Program-made: the position numbers and the translations under genes
Notes under the pieces: model-generated
Seen by the model: the letters and a program-made list of their open reading frames with translations, nothing else
Database searches by the model: none
Told to the model about the DNA's origin: nothing
NCBI RefSeq assembly: GCF_037975245.1
Contig: NC_092575.1
Span: 12,199,001-12,263,000 of the forward strand
Direction: 5' to 3'
DNA length: 64,000 nucleotides
Origin: Apostichopus japonicus
Taxonomy: Eukaryota; Echinodermata; Holothuroidea; Aspidochirotida; Stichopodidae
Shown here: in pieces, positions 36,663 through 50,227 of the stretch
Numbering within the stretch: the stretch's first letter is position 1
Layout: the number at the start of each line of letters is the position of its first letter

Positions 36663-39600
36663 GCTGCCGATGAAAAAAATACAAGACAGAAAAAAAGTCG
36701 GATCATGTCCCCGAGGCGACCAACGTCTATGTCACCGAGAAACAGGGATTAAAGGAGCACGATGGAGCGTAAGTGAGATTACTCGGGACAATGTATCCTC
36801 TTAAAAACTGCAGCTTATTACCGGGAGGACAGATGCGGGAAGCTGAATCTCTAATGGAATGAGATGTGAGTGTCTGTGTAGGGGGAAAAAAAAGCACAAC
36901 TTTAAATACAGTACATACACTTGAGGAGCTATGTACAGTAAGCTGTCATATGAACTAGTCCAAGCTGTAGCTGACTCACTTGACAGCAGGTGAAAAAATA
37001 GCTTCACACTGAATTTGTTTTTTAGAAGATAGATCAGAGCGCATCAAGTGATGTTTTTTGTTTTTTTCGTGTTGTCAATTTTAAGTGCCATGATATGGTT
37101 TAGAATAATCAAATTAAGTGCCCGCGTCACGATTTTGAAAGGTGATTTTTTCCCCCGGAAGTCTTTTAGGGTACTTGGTCTATATTCTTGTTGAACAAAA
37201 CATAACATACTGTAAATATAAACTAAAACATCCTTGAAGGGTGGAGGATATCGCCCAAACCTTTTGCCTTACATGTAAAAGACCTCACCCTTCACTACAC
37301 AGTTATACTGTTATATGCTGTCAACATTCAGGGATTGTCATCCAAGGGACATTTAGTACCCGAGCCATATAAATCAGTCCTAAAAAACCCCACTCTGTAG
37401 GCCTATAAATGGCTATATAAGCATTTTTACCTTATACTGTATCACCATAGACTTGGGTCATATCTTTCACTCCCATCACTGGAGATGAGGAGGGAGAGAG
37501 GAAGGGACCACCCTCCAACCCTCTTCCTTCCATTGGCCATGGCTTTCTTACTAATTCTCTCTCATAAAACGTTTACTTTGTTAAAAAAAATCTAGGAGAT
37601 TGTTTAATGGCCTAATTTAATTTATTTTTGAGTAATACTCAGAAAATTTGATAAAAAGGATGACATAAATACTTCACAGCTCCTTTAAAATAAGGAGACA
37701 AAATTCCCCCGAAAAGTATTTGAGGATGTAAGGTTTAACCACAAACTTCTACTGGTGCTTTAAGACAAACACCATTCACCTAATGGCACCTCTTTGACCT
37801 TTGACATTCCATCATTAGAAGTTACAGGTGGGCTGAATAAATCCCAACAAACATAATACCACCATGCTGTTTCTACTGTTCATTATGATTAAGGGTTAGA
37901 AAATAAAATCCACTTTAACCATTCCTTAGGAGTAATGTCAATATATTTGGCAACATTTTCATGTTGTTAGAATTCAAGAGAATTTGCAAGTTACCCTTAC
38001 ACCAATCTTATCACTGGAAGTGTAACAAAACTCAATAAAAAAAGAAAGAACAGGGTTATTACAAACTTGGAGATTTTCTTAGCTTTTGCCAAATGTTTGA
38101 GACTCAAAATGAAACCAGTAACTACTACACCTGCTTATGGGTACATTATTTGACAAACAAAATCCTGCAGTTGGTGATTGTTTGATCATTTTACAAGCTT
38201 ATCCAGTATATGCCCACAGGGTCTAAAGGTTATTAAAACAGAAAAGTTTTCGCATATTCTGGACAATTACTCCCAAATTTGAAGACCAAAAACCCTTAGT
38301 GACTCTTTCTCAAATCACATTGTAATATAAACATCCCTCCTAAATCTCTTTACTGCATAAATGTACATTCAGAACTAACAGATGCCTTTCTTTGATTGAC
38401 CGAGAGTCTGTTTTTGGCACGGAAACGAAAAAACTAATCATCATAACTTTAAAGGTTCAACTTAAATTGTCAAGCAATGCTGAAATAAACAGGAATTTTA
38501 TTAAAGAACTGTTGGTGAAAATTTACCCAACCTTAACAAACAGTTAATTATTATTAATTTTGCTACAATAAATAATGGGCTACAGAGGTGGGTCGCTTGT
38601 AAGTCAATTGCAACACAAGCACTACCAATATATTAATGGAAGTACTTATTTAGTTAAATTCAATAAACAAAACTAAAATAAGCAGTATACAAGAAACCTG
38701 GCAATTTAATTCTCTCCAGTTCTGTATAATTTGAAAGCGAACAGCTTAAAATTGAGTGTTCTTTCTACAACTAGTTTCCTATAGTTATTCAAATATTGAA
38801 AATACAACTTTTCTTCTATTGGTAGGCCTACATTATATTAATGTAATGGTGCCATTCAGATCCAGATTAATATTAGAATACTAGAGAGGAGACCGATTAA
38901 ATTTGATATTCCAAACAAAACACAGAAAAACATTTCATTTCATCTCAAAGTTTGAGGTAAAGGTTGACCAAAAATCACGAACAATTGGTGAAATTCACAG
39001 CTGGATCATGACGAAATGAAACTTTGAAAAGGTCAAGAATCTCTGAATGATCCACAAGAAAATGCCCAAATATTTCTCTCTAATTATTAATAGTCAAGTA
39101 AACAACGGTTATTTGCATGCATGTATACCACACCTCTACCTCTTGAGAGTAAATAAATTAAAATAAGAAAAAAAGGCGAAAAAATTGAGACGAAAGAAAA
39201 AATCACACCAATCAGAAATTGATAATCTTGCAAATATGCACCACAAAGTATAATGGCACTGAAAAATGAGACTCAAACGTGTCAAAATAGATCACATTTC
39301 ATGAAACCGCAGGAAGAGTTGCATTGTGGGATTTCTACGAAAAGAAAAAAGTACAACCTTCTCTGGTATAATATTATATTCTTTGATCTTTCATTTTTCT
39401 CTCTTTTCTTTCTTGATATGACTAACAAATATTTAACCTTCCCCAAATGAACTTTTTCTTTTTTAACCACTTTTTCCTGATACAAAGATGCACTTTTTTA
39501 ACACTTCGGGGCTGTAATAAATAAGAAAAGCCAGCGAGGTGATCCCTTCTAAATAAATTGAAAGACTTTAAACCTAGGTATGATTACCAGGACAACGGTC

Positions 39601-42600
39601 GGCAGTAAAAAAAAAATCCCAAATAAAACGGCCTTTTATATCTCCCACGTAACTGGCTATGGCTATATATCGATGAACAAGTACACAAGTTGCTTAGCCT
39701 AAGGTTATTTTTGCAGTCACTTAAGAGTCTTAGGCTGTTGAAAGAAAGCCAAATATGTATCTAACAGACTCCAAAAAACCGGGCGTTGTATCATGATGAG
39801 GAAAAAAAAAAAAAAAAAAAGGTCGAAAGATTTAAAGGAACAGAAAGAAAATATTAAAAAAAGGAAAAAAATGTGGCATTTTGATGACATTGGTCAAAGA
39901 CAGAAAAATTTGGTATCTTAACGAAGAACAAGACGAGAGAGTGCGCGTTGGGCCGTTTGGACGAAGGAAAACAAAAACATGGTGGTATGCTGAGCTTTAT
40001 GAATTCTGTTTTGATAAGAGAATTCAACAACGGAAAGCTCCCAACGACAGAGAGAGAAAATTATTCGACAGAAGACGTGGTGCAAATCGCTGTCAGACAT
40101 AATTAAGAGCATGTAAAAAAGTAACAACCGTTGTTTTTGATTTCCTTAGGCTAATTTCGAAAAAATTAGTGCTGGCTACGCACAGCTTCCTCTCTTTCTC
40201 TCTCCAGTAAAGTGATCAGCCTTTTCGCATTGATTAAATGATCATTTCTCTCTTTGAAGGGATTCCAAATAAATGTCATCAGGGTTGCACAGTTCATTAA
40301 CTTCATACGCATGCATTAATAGTACAGTATCATTTCAAATTATCACAACAGAGTAAACAAAAGGCCCGAGGGGAGGGGGGGGGGGGAGAATGCAATTTTG
40401 GAATATTTCTCTCAATTTGAATTAATATAAGGAAAAAGTGTCTGGACGGATTGAACAAAGTTTAATCCAAAGAAAAAAACTTTATTTTGAAGAATAAGAA
40501 AATGTGGGGAAAAAACAACATTCTTAATGCATGGTCCACCTATCTATGATTCACTGCAACTTTAATAGAGACATAGCTTTATAGATCTACATTTTACCAC
40601 AGATACGGTTACGTAATATTGCTAACTTAGGCACCCAAATGTGCCTACAGTAATAGCTGAAATCCATTTGCATGTAAATTTACACATCCTGATGTTACAC
40701 GTTAACAAGCAACTATCAAGTTAACATATCAGCTTTATACGCAAGCAATATCCAACTTATTTTTCTGTAAAAGAAGGGCATATTAGGGTGAACATCTCTC
40801 AAACCATCTTTCATTACCATGGAAAAAACGCAAGTTAAATTTGCCTGTATGATGTTCTTAAAATGCAGGACTTAGATGTTCTGTATTAGACACGCCTGAA
40901 TCTACTTCACAAATAACTTGACAGATTCTACATCATTCATGAATATTAATAATTTGCACATTATTAAAGATTAATAGCTTGAACAAGGATATGAGCTCAT
41001 GAACTTAAGCAATGCATATCTCTCAGCAAAAATTTGTCACAGCAGTTCGTGAAATCACACGATTGTACAGTAATTGGTAATATGTTAAAAGATTCCGAAA
41101 CAGTTTTTTTTCTAATACTATTTTTTTCTGTGATAACATGTTACAATTGTCAAGTAGGTTATCTGGTTTGGAAAAAAAAATGAGAACTTTATGAGAATGT
41201 GGCCCATGCTAGTTGTAAACCAAATATTAATGAGTCAAATTATGGCAAAAAAAGCCAATGTTATTGCCCAATATAATGACAGCTTGAACATGAAAACCAG
41301 ACTATACAGACAGTAGAATACAGTAGAATACTGGCTTTTACTGAAAGTTTTAATGGAACCAATTTCGCTATATGCAGACAGTATTTGACACATTCAAGCT
41401 GATTTGCTCTTGACTGGATATGAAAGACAAGCAGGATCAAATTAAACCCCCTCTACCCCCCAAAAAAATTAAACTCCCCCCCAAAAAATAAAAAAATAAA
41501 ACTCCCCCCCACAAAAAAAAAAAAAAATTGTTGTTGTTGTTGTTGTGAATCCCTTTCAATTGTGGACAAAATTTTGCATTACACATCCTGCATGCAAAAA
41601 ATAGACAGATCTAACCCTGACTAAATTTAATTCATGAACTTGCCACACCCCAAAACCTGCTGTGCTAATTCTGTAGACCGTATAGGAAGATGGCTTAGAA
41701 GAAACACACACAGCTAGAATTAGTTTAATTCTGTAATTTTAGCAGACACCACACTTTCCGATGAGTGCAAACGATTATCTCCAGTACTTAAATGACAGAT
41801 TAAACATACCTGGTTTTGAGGAAGCCAACATCTAATAATTTGACCATCTTTACGGCCAATCCTCCAACCCTTACAATTTATTGTCATTTCTCCCAAAAGA
41901 TCTCTTTAATTTATCGTAAACAGATTTGTTATACTGGAATCATGCGATCAAATTTAAACCATTTATGTTACAGCCGCAAAGCTGGTATAAATTGAGACAA
42001 AGACACCAAGTTTCTGTTCAGTTGTGTGAATTTTTTAATACCTAAATGTATTCTTGAAAAGCCATTTTATTTTTCCTTTGCCTTTTGTCATTAAAATGGA
42101 GAACGCTATTCCGTCTTTGAGACGTTCAGTCCGTGCATATTATACATATCACTGTACGATTTATTACTTTTCTTTGATTCTCATTTACAGACCAATCCCG
42201 TTAAAAATTCCAAATGCCTCCAAGGTTACTTACACTTTCTTACTTTCCGTGCCAATCAAATTTGGAGAAAAAAAATACAAAAATACCCAAAAAAAACGTC
42301 ACAAAATCTTTGACTTTGACTTCACTTCTACTAACTTTAAGCATGAACACCACATATACATCCTCCGCCAACAATTTCTCTTAGTTCTTCAAAAGAAAAC
42401 TGATCGGCGAATCGAAGAAAGGTCCGAGGCGAAAAGAAACAGATGAAAGGGATTTACACAACAAAACACAAAAAAAGAACAAGAAAACCATAAAAAAAAA
42501 CCCTGACTTTGGAAGTTGTCAACTTTAACAACAGCTGATGCCTTTAAAAGACATTTGTCACTCCGAGAACGCGGCACAGATAAAAAATCGCTTTCACACT

Positions 42601-45600
42601 TTTGGGTAAAAAGTCTATGAATATGTTTATGCAAATGAGGCTAAAATGAAAGCATTTGTGAAACCGAACTTCGCACAACATGAAAGAAGCTTGTTTAGCA
42701 TATAAAGTGTTTCATTAACCGTATCATGGGAATTCAGCCACGTACGTAAATCTTTTCACAAACATCAAAATTAGAATTTATACAGTCAGCTTAAAAAAAA
42801 AAAAAAACTGATTATTATACAGTACTTTTCATGAAAATATACATAGGAATAGGATGAGCAGTTTTTTCTGAAAGAAAAAAAAAAGGGTGAGAATCCTTCA
42901 CAATTTGGTTGATCGAAAGAAAAAACAGAGAACAAAAAGTGACTTAAGTTCTGCAGTTTCTATTATGGGCATAAATTAGGTTCAACAGTAAAATATGGCT
43001 TACTATGGAGTGGAACGCTACAACCTTGTTGAGAGCAGGTAATTGCTTTCTGTATTAAAGTGTACCGAGAGAATTCTAACTTTTGATGGCAATTGGGATA
43101 AATCTTTCAACTTAAATTCCAGCTCTTTTCCTAGTTCCTCAACTGATGATGCATGCTTCTAGGAGATTATATCAAAATGTGGAATCCTACATTTATCAAC
43201 TCTACTGTATAATCTTTGCACAAAAATGGACCCATAGATCACTTTGCCTGTTATCTTTCCCAGAATCTGGTTAAAGTCAGCACAAAATATTCCACGGTGA
43301 AAGCCTCCTTTCTAAGGTATTTTTTTTTGTGGGGGGGGGGGGGGAATCCATTAGGAACTAAAATTACTGGAAGTTTCAATTAGTTACTTAATAATTAGTT
43401 ACTAAATTGAATGCAGTTTTAACAAAGAATATGCAACTGAATACACAAAAATGATAAAGTCTTATATTTAATTATACCTTTTAGTCTGAAAAATGCTATT
43501 AACCGTTTATCTTATGCCCAGATTTGGAATACTGTTATCAAAACAAAACAAGGTAAAGAAACAATTTTTACAAGAATAGCTTAAAATTTAAAGTAGAATT
43601 CAAAAGCTTGATCCTAGCAATGTAATAGTTTTCCAGTTGTGAATTTGCAACCAAAGATATGAAGGTGACCGTCTACACGTGTTTGTGTGTGTGTGTGTCA
43701 GAACAAAGTGAGGGCTCCCTACTAAAATATACACAAAGAAGTGTTTAATACTTTTTATTTACAAACTTGTGTAACTTGCAAACTGATGGCTATTTGTTTA
43801 TTTTTGCTCTAAATTGAATCAAATGAGGTTTAAATGACGTATTTCTTATCTTGCTTGGATACATAAATATTGTTCAAGAATCCAAGGCTGCAATATTGAT
43901 GATAAATGAGCAATTGACAGTCAAGTTTCTAAACGGCAATAAGTACCACACAAGAATTTGAAAGAATTCTCTTCCGAAAAGCAATAAAACTAGGATTGTC
44001 TTTAAACTCAACTTATATATGAATCAAGTCTGCATCTGATTCAGAGTGATGAATCATATGCAAATCACTGACTAATGAATATTCATCATGAATAAGGGAC
44101 ACTTCACCAAATTATTCACACCCTTGCTTGAAAATATCCTTAGGTAGATATATAATCTTCTTTGTGTAGGATTATATATAGTCTGCCTATACAGGCAGGA
44201 ACATGTATTCTTTCGTTCATGGAAATTTTATAATGCACTTTTCTATCAGATTTTCTCCGAATTGAGCCCTAATTACAAATGATAATAATGCCATGCATTG
44301 CTCTATAGGTTAACGACAAAGTACTGACCGTAACAGAAGACAGCAATCATGAAAACTCAGTACTTGTAAGCATTATGCCACTGAACGAAGGTGTACAAAA
44401 TTCTGGGTCATATGAATTATTCAAAGGACGGACATTTGTGCACTGATGAATACTTCAATGAGAGAATGAGGCACTGGAGATCTGGCAGAGTGGCCTACAT
44501 TAAAGTAGTTGGTTGGATAATAATTTCATCCAACATGGCAATCTACATGAGCACATCATATGGAATATAATAACTGTGATGTATGTTTACCTAATTTGAC
44601 TCTGTTTACTCCATTACATGACAATCAAAGATGAAGAATCGCTTCTAGGTCTAAATCTACGAGTTATAAAATGTCCACAGCAGAGAATTATATATATCTA
44701 TGCCCATACAACCTAATATAAAGACATATTAAGCAATATACAGATATGAATCCCCCCCCCCCATCCATCTTATACGTTATTTTATTGACCATATTGTAGG
44801 CATTATGATTTGAGGCACAAAATTAATTTTAATAAATGTTATAGATATTAAAAAACAAATCACTACGATCAGTGCAGACGTTATTTCTACATCACATTTT
44901 AAGTCATGAGAATTAAATGACCTTTAATTGGAGAACAGGTCGTTCATCAATTAAAAGTGACTGGACAATATACGTAACTATGCATATTAGTTATACACAG
45001 AGAGCACTATAGGTCAGTTTCTTGAAAGATGAAACATAAATCTGAACATGACATCATTTAGTTCTTATGACATCTTTCCAATGCATGACAAAATTGTCAA
45101 AGCAAAATGGTGTTGACTGTAATGTCCACTATGGTGCCCGCCACAGTCCTGTTGTATGAAGAACATGTTTGATTGAGTTATGTAGTATAGTCTTGATTAA
45201 ACAATGAATTGACATGAAGGCTGACATCATCATTAATTTAACCTTAAAGGAGCACTCCAAACATTAAGCATATTTGCAAGGTGAATATCTCAGTCACCGA
45301 CATAGCTAAAAAATAATTATTGGCACCTAATTTTTCTCTTTTTTTCTTCAGATTATTTTTAACATCAGGACAAGAATTCATCCTAAAAATTCAACCATTA
45401 GACTATAGCTACTGTAGGTATTAAGGTACTTGATAACATATATACACTGTTATACTTGCCATTTACCAAACTGGCACTGCAAAAGCCATTTATATCTCAT
45501 AATTATGCATTATACAATCATTATTTTACAAAATGAATAGGCAAATGAATATTTATCAAATGATTGCAAAAGTTAAGCTATTCTAAATCCTTGAAAAAAA

Positions 45601-47439
45601 AAAAAAAAATTAACCATTGCCATTAAAGGCTAGCTTCTTTTCTATTCAATATACTAAGTCACAAGATTTACTCACAGAAATTTATAAGAAAAACACACAA
45701 ATTGGAAGTGAAATGTTTCTCTCGATCCTGCCTCCGACTCAGGGGCTTTCGTGACTTAACATTTTTACACTGTTGGATAATTTCTCAACCTCGCCCGATG
45801 ATGCGTTCATAAGAGCCGTCGTTCGTTCGAGAGCTGTTGATTATTTTCTTCTTATACCGTCGTGAGCCATCGTAAAACCACATTTCCCCCATTGGGTGGC
45901 ATCTTTTCTCTTTTTTGATCTAATCATGCATGCTCGACCAAAATTGTTAAAGCCCCAACTTTGAGGAAGTCAAACCATTTGCATAATCCATGCTCAACAG
46001 AACTGCTTCGGTTGTACCGTCTATTAAAATGCGTTAAGCTCCGCCGTCGTCGATCGCTCTGGCTGTTCTGCCAGTTAAGAAACAGCGACTATTTTCTCAA
46101 TCCCCCTGTTGATCTATCTCAAAATGGTTCTGAATAAAAACCCATTCACGTCTTGTCCTGTTTTCAAAATTGAGAGATTACAAAGTGATTTTTTTTCTCT
46201 CTCCCTTCTCTTCTTTATTCTTTTTCTCCATGCAGATGAAAAGAATCATTTCAATAATCAAAAAAAAAAATAATAATGACAAAAAAAAATAAATATGGAA
46301 CATTTTGGTTGAGTAAGCTTCCCAATTTGTTGTGAATTTACATCTTTGTGGAGAAGATCAGCATTTTATTTGTTGTGAAAACACTTCTCTTATCCCTTGA
46401 GATATAAGGTATGCTACTCAAGTTGGAAAACAAACTGCCTTCAATTTGTCTTTTCATGCTATATTTTTTTTCATATTTTTTCTTTTTCTTTACAAAAATC
46501 CAAAAAGAATTGAATTTACAGAAATTTACTCCACTGTCACTATGTCACATTATTGTGTACAAGTTCAACTGTTACAGAAAGGTGTCTTCACTCGACTTGA
46601 AGGTGATAGTGAATTGTGACAAGACCCACTATTCCAGCAGAATCTGCCAGACTACTGTAACAAAGAAATAAAAAAAATTGGATAACCCAGTGTAGTTACC
46701 GATCATGGACCAATCACAGCTTGAGGTTGCTCAGCGTATGTACCTTCACAATGCATAATTTATCCAGTATCCCATTGCAAAATGTTATGCAAAAATGATC
46801 AAATTGTTTCTAAATCCAATTTGTCCAAAGATGTACAGCAGTTTTAGGTTTACAACAGAAAAATAAAGAGCCTTCAAAAATTACTACAAACAATTTGAAC
46901 ACTAAAATTATTCCCTGCTTTTACACTGTAAGTAACATATCCCAGACTTGCAAATGATGCAAATTAAGTTTCTGACTTCCCTGGGACGTGACATCCCGAC
47001 GAGGAGCCCAGCGGCCGCTCCCCCAACCCGAGGTACCTCAGTGCGCTAAGTTAACGTCAAAGTACCGCTACGTAATGTATTTATGATAAGTTGTTTGTTT
47101 ACACAAAGAGACAGTGATCAGATTCACTTTCAAAGACTACCTCTCTTTTTACATTATTGTGTTCTTCTCATCAATTCATAGTATCTGTATACTTTGTAAT
47201 ACAGAAGTCACAATCATCTGGTAGTTTATATACATGTATGATGTGATCAATGCACTCATTGTTGCTGCCTATTGTCTTATATGGTCTCACAAATATTAAT
47301 GCATGGAACAGTTTAATGTAGATTCTTGAAATTTTAATATTTCTACGGCAAGTGTTTATATTCTTATTGTTTTATTTATTGATGATAATGGTGGCGCCAG
47401 ATAGAAACCATACATAACTGTACAGTAGTTTCGAGGGAC

Positions 47440-47590
47440 GGAGTGAGTTTGGGCAACGAAATGAAAATTGGGCAATGGAATTAGTTGCGACGGCAGCATA
47501 TTAGTCACGACGGCAACCTAAGTTTTCGTGACGGCAACTTAAGTTTCTGTGACGGTAACATAACTTCTTGCAATAGCAACACAGCGATGG
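47440..47590. repeat. Short irregular repeat of GTGACGGCAAC motifs
   Basis: Variants of GACGGCAACTTAAGTTT recur four to five times at about 20-25-bp spacing within a locally CpG-rich patch. No gene is associated. Confidence 0.6.
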
Positions 47591-48295
47591 TTTATACGGC
47601 GTGCCATACAAAGTGTGTACGCATAAAGTTGCAATTTAAATGAAAGCTAATTTAGGTGAATACAATCTAGCATATATGAAATAAAATTTTCTTTTGACTA
47701 ATAGTTGGTAAAACCATTAACGCATAGTTACTGTACACCCCTAGAAGGCCCCATCCTCCAATAAAACCTTTACGATGATTCAGTGAAACTAAGTACCCAG
47801 ATTTGAAAAAAAATAAAATAAAAAAACTGTACAAATTGATCAAGCTAAGTGACTCCAAAATAAACAAATTGATGTTAATTAATGATTGTAATATTGTACT
47901 GATTGTATTGTAGGTCTGACATTTCTTCAGCTTGACACTCTTTTTGTCGTGGTATTAGGAATGTGTATATTTCTTCCATGATTTCATTGAGATTTTTACC
48001 CCTTTATTTCTTTGATACTCCCTATAACAAGGAGTCATGCTGTGGTAATATATGCTGTGTTATCCATTCTACTTAGTAGTAGGCAGCTGATCTGTGCAGT
48101 TTGGTTGTTCCACTGTATGAATTAATTAATTCAGTAGCTTCCTTGCACTGTCAACCGACGAGCCAAAATTCCTGTCAATTCTCTGCCGGTTGCGGTCGGT
48201 GGAGAGGAGGAGGAGTAGGAGGAGGAGAAGACTCAACTACAAATCAGATTTATGCAGAACGAATTTGCATGGCAAAATGAGTTTACACAGTATGT

Positions 48296-48543
48296 TTCAC
48301 GGTAGCGCTGCATAACCACTTTACACTGCATAACTAAACGTAGCCATGGAGGAGCTATATGACCCGAAAAATATTTTATATGGTATCGAGATACTGTAAC
48401 ATGAATATGAAACCGTAAAATTCATGGTAGAGTTGCATAACCACTTAACACTGCAGAACTAAACGTAGCCATGGAGGAGCTTTATGACACGTAAATATTT
48501 TACATGGTATAATGAGATACTGCCACATGAATATGAAAACCGT
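48296..48543. repeat. Tandem duplication, about 125-bp unit, two copies
   Basis: 48296-48420 is repeated at 48421-48543. Shared blocks include AAACGTAGCCATGGAGGAGC, TTGCATAACCACTT-like sequence and ATGAATATGAAA. Scattered substitutions show some age. No coding function is seen. Confidence 0.88.
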
Positions 48544-50227
48544 CAGTTTACATCAATCTACAGTACGCATAGAGTGTTACATAGACGTAGCATCGTCCAC
48601 CTTGACACACCCACACTATCTCACATACCTTTTTCCTCTGTTTTGCCTTTCTACAGAATTTCTGATAATGGTATGCATCTGAACAAAGCACCATTCCAGA
48701 ATGCCACTGTCTACCTACCAGTGTATCCACATGTCCCCCCAAACAATATATATATATGAATATGTTTTTAAATTTGCCCATTCATTGCTTTATCGTGTAA
48801 TTTCTTCTAACAAAAGAATCTTTCAAAGTGGTTTGTATACACCTGGCAGTATCTGTTTGGTCATGAAAGACCTTTCACCCAAATGGCATCAACCTGTGAA
48901 AAAGTTGAAAGAATTCGAGGGCAAGGCCTACTTCGGACACACGATATAATCCAGGTTTCCTGTGCATGAGCATTTTCGATAAATTAAAATCATTTTCACA
49001 CTTTCTACAAAGTATAGCCATCCAATAAAGGATAATCCAAAATTCTTGTCAATATAGGTTGCCATACGGCAGTATTTTCTTGTTGGTATACATGTTATAC
49101 AGTCTGGGAGGGAAACAAATTTGAGAGCTAGTAATGTTTCTACAACTTTTCTGATTTTCATGACATTCTCTTATTAAAAATATGCAAAATTTCTGGAATG
49201 CTCCAAAAGGTGCATTCGGAGGTATAATTAGACTATTAAATTAGGTCTATAATTAGGTATATAGTCAGGTCTACACACAAAGTTGTGCTATTAAATACTT
49301 TTCACATTTTGAAAAAATCTCCCAATTGTTCCCCTTATTTTGTGGGTAATAGGGAAGGGGATAGAGGGGGGGGGGGTGCAGCATGGCAGACAAATTTAAA
49401 CAAATCTTTATTGGTTATTTGCATGGTTTAACTTGGTCTTTCAAGCGGGCAGCCAAAAGTTGGCTGTTTAAATTTGAGTGACCAGAAAGTCAGTTGGCTT
49501 TGTGATTCCTTTGCCATATAATCTATTTGCTCAAAATTCCACTTAACAATGTGACTAAATGTAAAGCAAGTAAGTTATATTTGTCCAAGAATTAAGTGAG
49601 AACCAGAAAAGATACCAAAGATTTTACAGCTCTTATTTGTAGCATTTACTTGTCGGCATCAACCGATTAAATCACTGATAAGAATATTTTACAATGTAGA
49701 ATTTTTCTTCAAAATGTTCACCATCCAGATGAAAACAGCCTGTGAGGAATACAGACAAACATATCTACTATGTATGGGGAGGGGGGAGGGGGGCACATGG
49801 ACATTTTTTTAAAACCAATTTTGAGCTAGCAGAGCAGCTCTGCAACCAACCACCCGGGCTCTTAATAATTGTTATTAATAAAAGAGAGTAACATGACATT
49901 GTTTATGCACTGTGGAATATTTTCACAACTTTCTCTGTCAAGGCCAGAGTTACGTAGTATAAATCAAGGGGAATAAGGCCAATTTTGGAGACCATTTGTG
50001 ATAACCTGTTGATCCCCCAGCTGAGCCAATTTTGAGACCAATTGAGATAAGGTGTTGATCACTTGAAGCTCAGAGTGTGAAAACTAATAAGGGCCACTTG
50101 AGTGTGTGTTTAATCACACAAGATATCAATTCCTTGAAGCAGATTCGATACTCCTGTCTGGCTATGTATGGTTGCAGATATTGCCCCTTCACTAAACTAA
50201 ACTGATGTTGACCTCTACCAATATCAC

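Larger units (their letters stand above)
35216..48295. other. Gene-free stretch of about 13 kb
   Basis: No supported gene except the weak candidate noted separately at 36.43 kb. It contains many homopolymer runs (for example 39809-39820, 40373-40386, 41516-41527, 43321-43344, 45595-45609), a GTT array at 41528-41546, and CpG-richer patches at 45750-46060 and 46980-47060. The longest frame, 130 codons on the plus strand at 42054-42446, has no domain and ordinary local composition, so I do not call it. Confidence 0.5.

Noticed and set aside
39881-40102. 73-codon charged open frame (RKIWYLNEEQDER and on)
   Set aside because: Composition is somewhat protein-like but there is no splice context, no recognised family and an equally long frame on the opposite strand.
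42054-42446. 130-codon plus-strand open frame
   Set aside because: Starts at a non-ATG codon, no domain, composition like its flanks; a frame of this length is expected by chance in 64 kb.
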